Assembly (NCBI GenBank): GCA_020050955.1
Contig: JAGVJT010000020.1
Coordinates: 1 to 5,230 of the forward strand
Origin: Legionellales bacterium
GTDB taxonomy: Bacteria; Pseudomonadota; Gammaproteobacteria; Legionellales; Legionellaceae
DNA: 5,230 bases
Direction: 5' to 3'
Both the position numbers and the translations under genes were made by a program. Below are positions 1 to 5,230 of the stretch, one piece after another. Within the stretch, counting starts at the first letter, position 1; each line of letters starts with the position of its first letter. The notes under the pieces are model-generated. The model ran no database searches. It was given only the letters and a program-made list of their open reading frames with translations, and was not told where the DNA came from.

Positions 1-965
1 AAAATAGCCTTAACCGACGTGGATTAGATCACGTTATGTTTGTGAAAATTGCAAGCACAGCCGTGTCTGCACTTTTGTTAGGCCTTGATCATGATGGTGT
101 AATGCGCGCATTGTCTCTTGCGTTTGTGGATGGACAGAGCTTGCGTACTTATCGTCATGCTCCTAATGCCGGCTCACGAAAATCATGGGCCGCAGGCGAT
201 GCAACGGCACGTGCCGTTCGGTTGGCATTGATTGCACAAACAGGTGAAATGGGCTATCCCAGCGCATTAACAGCACCCAAATGGGGTTTTTATGATGTAT
301 TGTTTCAAGGCAAGGCATTTGAATTTCAGCGTTCTTACGGCAGTTACGTGATGGAGAATGTGTTATTTAAATTGTCTTATCCTGCAGAATTTCATGCACA
401 AACGGCGGTTGAGTGTGCGGTTAAACTTCATCCAGAAATTCGTGATGTGCATGCCTTAGAGCGTATTGAATTAACAACGCATGAATCTGCGATTCGAATC
501 ATTAGCAAGCAAGGCGCATTGCATAATCCCGCTGATCGTGACCATTGTTTACAGTACATGGTTGCTGTTGCATTACTGACTGGGAATTTGCGTGCAGAAG
601 ACTATGAAGACGATGTGGCTTCTCACCCAGATATTGATGCGTTGCGTGCAAAAATGCATGTTAAAGAGTCAGTGCAATTTTCAAAGGATTACCTTGACCC
701 TGAGAAACGAACGATTGCAAATAGCATTCAATTATTCTTCAACGATGGTCGTAAGAGTGAGTGTGTGACTGTTGAGTACCCAATTGGGCATCGTCGCCGT
801 CGCCAAGAAGGTATTCCCGTGTTACTTGAAAAATTTAAACGCCATCTTCTAACGCGGTTTGATAAGCATCATGTTGAGTGTATTGTGTCGTTTATGACAG
901 ATACAGCACAATTGATGACTCAATCTGTTCCTGATTTTATGGATTTATGGTGTGTGAAGGCTTAA
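1..965 (+). CDS. prpD: 2-methylcitrate dehydratase PrpD, C-terminal two thirds (5' end outside window)
   Basis: MmgE/PrpD-family enzyme. PrpD dehydrates 2-methylcitrate to 2-methyl-cis-aconitate in the cytosolic methylcitrate cycle, which disposes of propionyl-CoA. The frame is open from base 3, and the codons before the first ATG (position 36) read NSLNRRGLDHV, which matches PrpD interior sequence. The ATG at 36 is therefore an internal Met, not the start. About 320 residues are visible, against roughly 480 for E. coli PrpD, so about 160 are missing to the left. Conserved blocks, numbered from the ATG at 36, are VDGQSLRTYRHAPN (31-44), RKSWAAGDA (48-56), GEMGYPSALTAPKWGFYD (70-87), YGSYVMENVLFK (101-112), PAEFHAQTAVE (116-126), NPADRDHCLQYMVA (164-177), DPEKRTIAN (221-229) and VEYPIGHRRRRQEGIP (246-261). 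Similarity to E. coli PrpD is strong throughout, with no frameshift. Other prp genes are expected upstream. The stop is TAA at 963-965. Confidence 0.96.
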   Translation, partial: NSLNRRGLDHVMFVKIASTAVSALLLGLDHDGVMRALSLAFVDGQSLRTYRHAPNAGSRKSWAAGDATARAVRLALIAQTGEMGYPSALTAPKWGFYDVLFQGKAFEFQRSYGSYVMENVLFKLSYPAEFHAQTAVECAVKLHPEIRDVHALERIELTTHESAIRIISKQGALHNPADRDHCLQYMVAVALLTGNLRAEDYEDDVASHPDIDALRAKMHVKESVQFSKDYLDPEKRTIANSIQLFFNDGRKSECVTVEYPIGHRRRRQEGIPVLLEKFKRHLLTRFDKHHVECIVSFMTDTAQLMTQSVPDFMDLWCVKA

Positions 966-976
966 AAACGCTAAAA

Positions 977-1034
977 CCATGTCCCGTGGCTTGTCCGCGG
1001 GATCCATGGGGAAGCGTGGATAAACCACGACATG
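977..1034. repeat. Nested palindromic intergenic element
   Basis: Two alternative foldings share this segment. The local one pairs 982-989 with 995-1002 around the 5-base loop CTTGT (8 bp, one G-U). It is extended by CCATG (977-981) pairing with CATGG (1005-1009) across a 2-base bulge. The long one pairs 978-999 with 1015-1034: 19 base pairs including two G-U, a 2-base bulge (983-984), one mismatch (990/1024) and a 15-base loop with a GGATCC at its start. A separate 5-bp hairpin, CGTGG/CCACG (1015-1019/1025-1029), sits inside. No T-run follows on either strand, so it is not a classic intrinsic terminator. Its GC-rich core in an AT-rich background, between convergent genes, looks like a dispersed palindromic repeat of the kind found between genes in host-associated bacteria. 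That family assignment is inference; the pairing is seen directly. It may still help end transcription of prpD and yajQ. Confidence 0.6.
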
Positions 1035-1059
1035 TTGGCAATTTGGCGTGAAATGCCAA
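1035..1059. repeat. Small inverted repeat between prpD and yajQ
   Basis: TTGGCA (1035-1040) is the exact reverse complement of TGCCAA (1054-1059), with 13 bases between. A competing 5-bp pairing uses TTGGC (1043-1047) with GCCAA (1055-1059) and a 7-base loop. A moderately T-rich stretch follows on the + strand (1060-1072), but with no clean run of Ts. It could be a weak terminator for prpD, or simply the flank of the larger palindrome that abuts it. Confidence 0.3.
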
Positions 1060-1070
1060 TAGACTTTACT

Positions 1071-1559
1071 TTAATCACGAAAATTATCAAATTGTAACGG
1101 AATTTTAATCTCTGATTTTTTTAACAGCGCAATGCTTTCTTGCAAATCGTCACGATTTTTTCCTGTCACACGAACTTTATCACCTTGAATTGACGCTTGA
1201 ACTTTAATTTTGCTGTCTTTTAATTCTTTGACGATGAGTTTTGCAGTGGGTTGGTCGATACCTTGTTTAAATGTCATGGTTAATGAGTACATTTTACCAC
1301 TGTGCACAGGCTCATCCTCCATGTCCACACCAGATGCGTCTAAGCCTCGTTTAGTACAATGGTTACGAAACATGTCTTCTAATTGTCGGACTTGAAAATC
1401 AGATTCTGTTTTAAGGGTGACGGCCAATTTGTCGGCTAATGTGACGCTTGCTTCAATACCACGAAAATCAAAGCGTGTTGAGAGCTCGCGCGTGGTATTT
1501 TCGACGGCGTGGCGTAATTCAACTTCATTTATTTCTGAAACGACATCAAAGGATGGCAT
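1071..1559 (-). CDS. yajQ: YajQ family cyclic-di-GMP/nucleotide-binding protein
   Basis: A 162-residue cytosolic protein of the YajQ (UPF0234) family; E. coli YajQ has 163. Family members have two ferredoxin-like/RNP-like domains. They bind nucleotides or RNA, and some (in Xanthomonas and Pseudomonas) are cyclic-di-GMP receptors acting with transcription factors. Visible hallmarks are the N-terminal MPSFDVVSE (1-9), STRFDFRG (27-34), TESDFQVRQLEDM (51-63), VHSGK (85-89), FKQGID (97-102), KDSKIKVQASIQGDKVRVTGK (114-134), RDDLQ (136-140) and the terminal FDNFRD (157-162). The start is set at the ATG at 1559-1557 because it gives the canonical MPSFD N-terminus and follows a strong AGAGGAG at 8 bases. 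A TTG seven codons upstream (1580) is open but lies over that ribosome binding site. The gene converges on prpD and diverges from yhbY, and appears monocistronic. Whether this copy binds cyclic-di-GMP cannot be read from the sequence. Confidence 0.96.
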   Translation of the reverse strand: MPSFDVVSEINEVELRHAVENTTRELSTRFDFRGIEASVTLADKLAVTLKTESDFQVRQLEDMFRNHCTKRGLDASGVDMEDEPVHSGKMYSLTMTFKQGIDQPTAKLIVKELKDSKIKVQASIQGDKVRVTGKNRDDLQESIALLKKSEIKIPLQFDNFRD

Positions 1560-1567
1560 ATTCGGAT

Positions 1568-1574
1568 CTCCTCT
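1568..1574 (-). promoter_or_regulatory. Shine-Dalgarno site that fixes the yajQ start
   Basis: On the minus strand AGAGGAG lies 8 bases before the ATG at 1559. This favours the 162-residue form over the longer TTG-started frame at 1580. Confidence 0.75.
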
Positions 1575-1661
1575 ATGCAAATGAGGTTATTTTACAAGGT
1601 AAATGCTTGTTCGTACATGAGAGATTTTTTATGCTGAATAAGGCATGAAACGAAAGAGTAA

Positions 1662-1690
1662 TTGTCAATGTGTTTTAATTATGCAATAAT
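1662..1690 (+). promoter_or_regulatory. Sigma-70-like promoter with extended -10, upstream of yhbY
   Basis: The -35 box is TTGTCA (1662-1667, 5/6 to TTGACA), followed by a 17-base spacer and the -10 box AATAAT (1685-1690, 5/6 to TATAAT). TG at 1682-1683, one base before the -10, makes it an extended -10. Transcription would begin near 1697, leaving a leader of about 23 bases before the yhbY ATG at 1720. The -10 lies inside a perfect 6-bp dyad, AATTAT (1677-1682) and ATAATT (1686-1691), which could be a regulator site or chance in AT-rich DNA. The reverse of the -35 reads TTGACA on the minus strand (1668-1663), but I see no good partner -10 for yajQ. Confidence 0.55.
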
Positions 1691-1719
1691 TTCAGATTAC
1701 TTTTTAAATATCATTCATA

Positions 1720-2112
1720 ATGTTAAAAAAATCGATGAAATATCAATTGAAAGCGCAGGCACATGCATTAAAACCTGTGATTTTAATGGGCTCAAAAGGC
1801 TTAACGGAAGCACTGATTCAAGAAACTGATTGCGCTTTGTTAGCTAACGAACTTATTAAAATTAAATTAACGGGCGTTGAACGTGAAGAAAAACAAGTGG
1901 TTCTTGATACTATTTGCGAGGCACTTCACGCCGAGTTTGTTCAATTAGTCGGTAATATTGCAACCATTTATCGCGCGAAGCCGGAAGAAAAGAAAGTTGT
2001 TGTCCAAACCAATACACGCGCACGTGCATCTCAACCAACGCGCTCATCCGCGCGCTCAATTACAAAGCGTGCTGGTGTGAGCACACATCGACGTGGCTCT
2101 AGTCGTCCTTAA
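1720..2112 (+). CDS. yhbY: YhbY family RNA-binding protein (ribosome assembly) with basic C-terminal tail
   Basis: A 130-residue CRS1-YhbY domain protein. The family binds RNA through an IF3-C/KH-like fold, and E. coli YhbY associates with pre-50S particles. The domain spans about residues 1-88: LKAQAHALKPVILMGSKGLTEA (10-31) contains the GxxG loop (GSKG, 24-27), followed by ELIKIKL (44-50), the conserved REEKQ (55-59) and a final strand VGNIATIYR (77-85). The ATG at 1720 gives the same N-terminal length as E. coli YhbY. No clear Shine-Dalgarno precedes it, which fits a short AT-rich leader. An ATG five codons in (1735) is an alternative. Residues about 93-130 are an extra Ser/Thr/Arg/Ala-rich tail with nine Arg/Lys and no acidic residue; E. 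coli YhbY is only 97 residues long. The tail is probably disordered and may add RNA affinity. The usual neighbours rlmE and ftsH are absent here. The last 14 bp overlap the 3' end of the opposite-strand permease gene. Confidence 0.93.
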   Translation: MLKKSMKYQLKAQAHALKPVILMGSKGLTEALIQETDCALLANELIKIKLTGVEREEKQVVLDTICEALHAEFVQLVGNIATIYRAKPEEKKVVVQTNTRARASQPTRSSARSITKRAGVSTHRRGSSRP

Positions 2113-3508
2113 TTTTTGCCTGGCATGCATGATGAGCTAAAGTGCTATGATGCATGCTGTATGAAAAATATATCAAAAGACCTACAAAAAGCCATATTAC
2201 GAAGCGAAGCAATGTTACCCAAGGTAAATCCACGATTAAGTAACCGCAACTTAACATACCGATAATGGGGACATAAGGCATACAAGGTGTTTTGAATGGT
2301 CGTTCAAGCATCGGTTTTTTGTAGCGTAAAACAAGCACACCTAAACACACGGTTGCAAAAGCAACTAATGTACCGATGTTTACTAGTTCTGCTAAATCTT
2401 TCAGTGGTAAGAAAGCAGCACTCGCTGCAATTAAACTGCCACAGCTGAGAATAATTCGTATGGGCGCTTTTGTTTTAGCATGCGTTTTAGCAAAAAATGA
2501 TGGCAGTAAACCATCGCGAGCCATGCTCAAAAAGATACGGCTTAAACCATAAAATAAAACCAGCATGACAGTGGTTAAACCTGCTAGTGCACCAACACCA
2601 ATGATGCCAGCTGCGGTTTTATACCCAATGAGCATGAGTGCATGACTGATAGGTGAGGGCACATTAAGTTGTGTGTAAGGAACGATGCCTGTAAGTAAAA
2701 TAGCCACTAAGATGTAGAGAATAGTGCAAATTGCCAAAGAGCCTAAAATACCACGGGGGAGATCACGTTGGGGGTGGATGACCTCTTCTGCGGTTGTTGA
2801 AATCGCATCAAAACCGACATAAGCAAAAAAGATCAAGGATGCACCATTAAAAACGCCGGCCCATCCAAAAGGCATGAAGGGCACCCAATGCTTTGGGTTA
2901 ACTGCAGTGATGGCGATGCCGATAAACAGCGCAATCACAAAAAGCTTCACGCCAACAATAACATTGTTAATACGTGCGTTTGATTTCACATCAGCAAGCA
3001 ATAGTAACGTCAATGTCATTACAATAAAAAGCGATAAAACATTTAAAATGCCACCGTTTAATGGACTTTTTAAAAGAGAGGAGGAGAGATGAATGCCGGT
3101 GGCTGATAATAAATCATTGCAATAACCACTCCATCCAACCGAGACTGCTGCAATTGACATACCGTATTCTAAAAGAAGATCCCAGCCGATAATCCATGCA
3201 ATCAGTTCGCCAAACCCTATGTAGGCATAACCATAAGCACTACCACAACCACCAATGGATGCTGCAAGTTCTGCATACGATAGCGCTGCACATGCACAAG
3301 CAATACCTGCTAAAAGATAAGATAATATGATGCTTGGTCCTGTTTGTGTGGCAGCGACCACGCCCGTGATGACAAAAATACCTGCGCCAATGATGGCACC
3401 AATGCCAAAAAGAATGAGATCAAGAGATGATAATCGGCGTTGAAGCAGCGGGTGCTCTTGCGATACGGTATCGATATTTTTTCGGCGCATGAGGGTTTTT
3501 ATCATCAT
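2099..3508 (-). CDS. APC superfamily amino acid permease, CAT (cationic amino acid transporter-like) type
   Basis: A 469-residue inner-membrane transporter of the APC superfamily, closest to bacterial CAT/YfnA-type permeases that import amino acids by cation symport. About 12 membrane helices are visible, roughly at 29-50, 58-80, 98-120, 156-173, 184-204, 218-236, 256-276, 295-327, 349-367, 373-394, 411-426 and 429-450. TM1 carries the broken-helix substrate motif GAIIGAGIF (37-45). TM6 carries FFAYVGFDAISTTAEEV (227-243), followed by NxxRD-like HPQRDLPRGI (245-254). SRIFLSMARDGLLP (323-336) and ERPFKTPCMPYVPIIG (402-417) are typical of the CAT group. Substrate cannot be assigned. The tail is His-rich (MHHSTLAHH, 452-460). 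The chosen start (ATG 3508) lies 14 bp after the ppsR stop with a weak GAG-type ribosome site. The ATGs at 3505 and 3490 are alternatives, the last shortening the protein by six residues. It is the last gene of the leftward operon and overlaps yhbY by 14 bp. Confidence 0.93.
   Translation of the reverse strand: MMIKTLMRRKNIDTVSQEHPLLQRRLSSLDLILFGIGAIIGAGIFVITGVVAATQTGPSIILSYLLAGIACACAALSYAELAASIGGCGSAYGYAYIGFGELIAWIIGWDLLLEYGMSIAAVSVGWSGYCNDLLSATGIHLSSSLLKSPLNGGILNVLSLFIVMTLTLLLLADVKSNARINNVIVGVKLFVIALFIGIAITAVNPKHWVPFMPFGWAGVFNGASLIFFAYVGFDAISTTAEEVIHPQRDLPRGILGSLAICTILYILVAILLTGIVPYTQLNVPSPISHALMLIGYKTAAGIIGVGALAGLTTVMLVLFYGLSRIFLSMARDGLLPSFFAKTHAKTKAPIRIILSCGSLIAASAAFLPLKDLAELVNIGTLVAFATVCLGVLVLRYKKPMLERPFKTPCMPYVPIIGMLSCGYLIVDLPWVTLLRFVIWLFVGLLIYFSYSMHHSTLAHHACQAKIKDD
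2123..2157. repeat. 8-bp perfect inverted repeat inside the permease 3' end, just past yhbY
   Basis: GCATGCAT (2123-2130) and ATGCATGC (2150-2157) are exact reverse complements separated by 19 bases. It starts 10 bases after the yhbY stop. It could form a hairpin at the end of the yhbY transcript, but no T-run follows, so it is not a standard terminator. It encodes part of the His-rich permease tail, and the symmetry may partly reflect repeated His codons. Confidence 0.35.
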
Positions 3509-3522
3509 TATTATGCTCGCGA

Positions 3523-4338
3523 TTAAATTTTTCGTTTAATATCAGCTGCAGCCATGATTTTCGTCACAATCTCTTCAATGGAATAGCGAGTTGAGTTTAG
3601 AAAAGGGATTTTCTCGTCTCGATACATGTTTTCAACTTCAATGACCTCACGTCGACATTGTTCGTTAGAAGCATATTGGCTGTTAGGTCGTCGCTCGGTT
3701 CGAATATGTTGTAAACGCGTGGGATCAATGGTGAGTCCAAACAATTTATGGCGATAGCGCTTCAAATGCTCAGGGAGTTTGAAGTGTGTTAAATCATCTT
3801 CTGTAAAAGGGTAGTTTGCTGCGAGTATGCCAAATTGTAATGCCATGTATAAACAACTGGGTGTTTTCCCACATCGAGAGACACCGATTAAAATGATGTC
3901 TGCTTCTTCATAGCCTTTTGTTCTAACACCATCATCGTGTGCTAATGCAAAGTTAATGGCCTCAATGCGCTGATCATAAGAAGCAGTGTTGGCGACGCTA
4001 TGTGTTCGACCAACGGTGTAGGATGATTTTGTCCCAAGTTCTTGTTCTAGAGGATCAACAAATGTACTAAACAAATCTAATACACATGCATGAGCCTGTT
4101 TGATGTAAGCACTAATTTCGGGGTTTACGAGTGTGATAAAGGCAATGGGCTTGATGCCAGATAACGATATGCATGTGTTGAGCTCGTCAACCACAGCACG
4201 TGCTTTCTCCATTGTGTCGACGTAAGGGATAGTCTTTTTTTCAAAGGTAATGTTTTCAAATTGTGTCATTAAACTATTACCAAGAGATTCAACCGTAATC
4301 CCCGTTCCATCTGAAATCATAAATGCTAATCGTTTCAT
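3523..4338 (-). CDS. ppsR: PEP synthetase regulatory kinase/pyrophosphorylase PpsR
   Basis: A 271-residue DUF299/PSRP family protein; E. coli PpsR (YdiA) has 277. It is a bifunctional cytosolic enzyme. It inactivates phosphoenolpyruvate synthetase by ADP-dependent phosphorylation of an active-site threonine and reactivates it by phosphate-dependent dephosphorylation, so controlling pyruvate-to-PEP flux. Visible features are the N-terminal ISDGTGITVESLG (8-20), RTHSVAN (111-117), YDQRIEAINFALAHDDG (121-137), the nucleotide-binding P-loop GVSRCGKTPSCLYMALQFG (152-170), AANYPF (173-178), HKLFGLTIDPTRL (197-209), RRPNSQYAS (216-224) and NSTRYSIEEI (248-257). Nothing essential appears missing. The related pyruvate, phosphate dikinase regulator has the same fold, but the closer match is to the gammaproteobacterial PEP synthetase type. 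A GAGG motif lies 5 bases before the ATG. The gene starts 13 bp after yaiI ends. PEP synthetase itself, often adjacent, is not in the window. Confidence 0.95.
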   Translation of the reverse strand: MKRLAFMISDGTGITVESLGNSLMTQFENITFEKKTIPYVDTMEKARAVVDELNTCISLSGIKPIAFITLVNPEISAYIKQAHACVLDLFSTFVDPLEQELGTKSSYTVGRTHSVANTASYDQRIEAINFALAHDDGVRTKGYEEADIILIGVSRCGKTPSCLYMALQFGILAANYPFTEDDLTHFKLPEHLKRYRHKLFGLTIDPTRLQHIRTERRPNSQYASNEQCRREVIEVENMYRDEKIPFLNSTRYSIEEIVTKIMAAADIKRKI

Positions 4339-4351
4339 ATTGCCCTCGTGA

Positions 4352-4810
4352 TCAACCGTGATTGCTGTGTTTTTTAGCCAATAATCGGTCTAAATGATTG
4401 GCAAAGCATTGAATGTCTTTCGCGCTCAGTTTGTCTGGCCCGCCACTGATGGCTTGGTAGCTGCGTAATGATTCGTTCATATGACGAATGGATAAGTGTT
4501 GTTTAATATTATTGATGGAATAAAGTTCGCCTCTTGGGTTTAAGGCAAGTCCTTTTGCTGTGATAACAGCATCAGCAAACGGAATATCAGCGGTAATAAC
4601 AAGATCACCAGGTTCGATGTTTGCGGTGATGTAATGATCAACCGCATCAAAACCAGAACCTACTTGATGCTTTTTAATAAAAGGTGAGATGGGCGCAGAT
4701 AAGGCATGGTTGGAGATCAGCATTAAGCATGTTTGTGTGCGTATTGCCGCACGGAATAATACTGCTTTAATGGTACGTGGGCATGCATCACCATCAATCC
4801 AAATCTTCAT
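4352..4810 (-). CDS. yaiI: UPF0178/DUF188 family protein YaiI (PIN-like fold)
   Basis: A 152-residue protein matching the YaiI/YqxD family, which has a PIN-like (nuclease-like) fold and no established physiological function. The conserved acidic sites of the family are present: IDGDACP (5-11) with Asp6 and Asp8, GDLVITADIPFAD (68-80) with Asp69 and Asp75, NPRGE (91-95), and GGPDKLSAKDIQCF (123-136) with Asp132. These resemble a metal-binding cluster, so a nuclease-like activity is possible but unproven. Length is normal for the family. The start at 4810 follows a strong AAGGAG that overlaps the stop of the preceding icmF gene, which implies translational coupling. The ppsR start follows 13 bp downstream. 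It is the second visible gene of the leftward operon. Confidence 0.93.
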   Translation of the reverse strand: MKIWIDGDACPRTIKAVLFRAAIRTQTCLMLISNHALSAPISPFIKKHQVGSGFDAVDHYITANIEPGDLVITADIPFADAVITAKGLALNPRGELYSINNIKQHLSIRHMNESLRSYQAISGGPDKLSAKDIQCFANHLDRLLAKKHSNHG

Positions 4811-4821
4811 GCCTCTCCTTA
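4811..4821 (-). promoter_or_regulatory. Ribosome binding site of yaiI overlapping the icmF stop codon
   Basis: The minus strand reads TAAGGAGAGGC followed by ATG. The TAA (4821-4819) ends icmF, and AAGGAG (4820-4815) uses its last two bases. Spacing to the yaiI ATG is 4 bases. This supports coupled translation and a shared transcript. Confidence 0.7.
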
Positions 4822-5230
4822 ACTGGTTGCCACGGTTTCATTCAAGCTAAATCCACTTAAAATACCCGGTGTGAATGGATTAATTTGGTTGTCTGTCTTT
4901 AAAAGATAGCGCCCAGAGTTTCCATTGATTTCAAAGAGAATTTGTAAACTACTGCCATCTTGTTCATCACTCAACACATTCATTTTTTGTAATAATTTGA
5001 AAAATGCCCATGGTCCTTTTTCGTCTAGCTCATATGTTTCACCTTCAATGGACGATAACATGAGTTTTGCATTGGATTCGGGCCATGCAAAATGTGTGAA
5101 TGAATCGGTATTTTGAGTGTCTCTTAGTGTTGTTCGGCCAAGTGCTAAACTTAAATGTGTCACGACAGGGTCTAATGTTAATTTTTGTAAACTAAAATCA
5201 ATGCGACTTTCATTGTATTGTTTTGAAAAA
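4819..5230 (-). CDS. icmF: IcmF/TssM family secretion-system protein, C-terminal fragment (5' end outside window)
   Basis: The last 136 residues of an IcmF/TssM-like protein; full-length members have roughly 950-1200 residues. Family members are inner-membrane components with a large periplasmic part. They belong to type VI secretion (TssM) or to the type IVB Dot/Icm system (IcmF, which works with IcmH/DotU). The frame stays open to the window edge. A GTG at 5163 could look like a start, but the codons upstream read DFSLQKLTLDPVV, which matches the family pattern FxLxPxxLDPxV. The conserved end follows: a WPE motif near FAWPESNAKL, then KGPWAFFKLLQK (GPWALFRLL in the family), a beta-rich stretch FEINGNSGRYLLK, and the terminal NPFTPGILSGFSL. 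This is the beta-sandwich end that faces the periplasm in TssM. Whether it belongs to Dot/Icm or type VI cannot be told from this piece. It is the first visible gene of the leftward operon. Confidence 0.85.
   Translation of the reverse strand, partial: FSKQYNESRIDFSLQKLTLDPVVTHLSLALGRTTLRDTQNTDSFTHFAWPESNAKLMLSSIEGETYELDEKGPWAFFKLLQKMNVLSDEQDGSSLQILFEINGNSGRYLLKTDNQINPFTPGILSGFSLNETVATS

Noticed and set aside
36..38. ATG that could be taken as the start of prpD
   Set aside because: The frame is open upstream to the window edge and those codons match PrpD interior sequence, so this is an internal methionine.
982..1002. Intrinsic terminator for prpD or yajQ
   Set aside because: The stem is good, but no run of Ts follows on either strand; kept as a repeat.
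1210..1395. 61-codon open frame on the + strand
   Set aside because: It lies wholly antisense inside yajQ, has no recognisable protein features and no ribosome site; a shadow frame.
1448..1648. 66-codon open frame on the + strand, ending in the yajQ-yhbY gap
   Set aside because: Mostly antisense to yajQ, with no family resemblance and no ribosome site.
1640..1668. Possible yajQ promoter on the minus strand starting from TTGACA (1668-1663)
   Set aside because: The -35 is perfect, but no hexamer at 16-19 bases resembles TATAAT, so I did not call it.
2874..3092. 72-codon open frame on the + strand
   Set aside because: Antisense inside the permease gene, whose membrane-protein coding is unambiguous.
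4925..5116. 63-codon open frame on the + strand
   Set aside because: Antisense to the conserved IcmF/TssM C-terminal domain.
5161..5163. GTG (minus strand) that could start a 114-residue stand-alone protein
   Set aside because: The upstream codons to 5229 are open and fit the IcmF/TssM pattern, so the gene continues out of the window.
1..5230. A novel defence, mobile or toxin-antitoxin system
   Set aside because: Every long frame belongs to a known housekeeping, transport or secretion family, and there are no direct-repeat arrays, transposase, integrase or small paired genes. The only gap over 150 bp (1560-1719) holds just a promoter and ribosome site.

Overview
The window is an ordinary, gene-dense stretch of an AT-rich gammaproteobacterial chromosome. 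It carries seven protein genes, two of them cut by the window edges, and no RNA genes, CRISPR array, transposase or phage genes. The proteins resemble gammaproteobacterial PrpD, YajQ, YhbY, PpsR and YaiI. Together with an IcmF/TssM C-terminus and a dispersed-repeat-like palindrome, they suggest a host-associated lineage such as the Legionellales. That placement is an inference from family resemblance and composition and was not tested by a search.

Layout. At 1-965 (+) is the 3' two thirds of prpD, 2-methylcitrate dehydratase of the propionate-degrading methylcitrate cycle. The 105-bp gap at 966-1070 holds a nested palindromic element (977-1034) and a smaller inverted repeat. At 1071-1559 (-) is yajQ, which converges on prpD. 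Positions 1560-1719 form a divergent intergenic region with a good sigma-70-like promoter (1662-1690) reading right into yhbY. At 1720-2112 (+) is yhbY, a CRS1-YhbY RNA-binding ribosome-assembly factor with an unusual basic C-terminal tail. Its last 14 bp overlap, tail to tail, the end of the next gene. From 5230 leftward to 2099 (-) runs a tight probable operon: icmF/tssM 3' end, then yaiI, ppsR and a CAT-type amino acid permease, with gaps of 8, 13 and 14 bp.

How the genes relate. The leftward operon puts a secretion-apparatus inner-membrane gene upstream of a PIN-like protein, a regulator of PEP synthetase and an amino acid importer. PrpD feeds propionyl-CoA carbon towards pyruvate and succinate, and PpsR gates conversion of pyruvate to PEP. 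The permease would supply amino acids. This fits a cell living on amino acids and short-chain carbon, but the functional link is inference from adjacency.

I did not find a convincing new biological system. The best leads are the palindrome between prpD and yajQ, the icmF-yaiI-ppsR-permease linkage, and the basic tail on YhbY.
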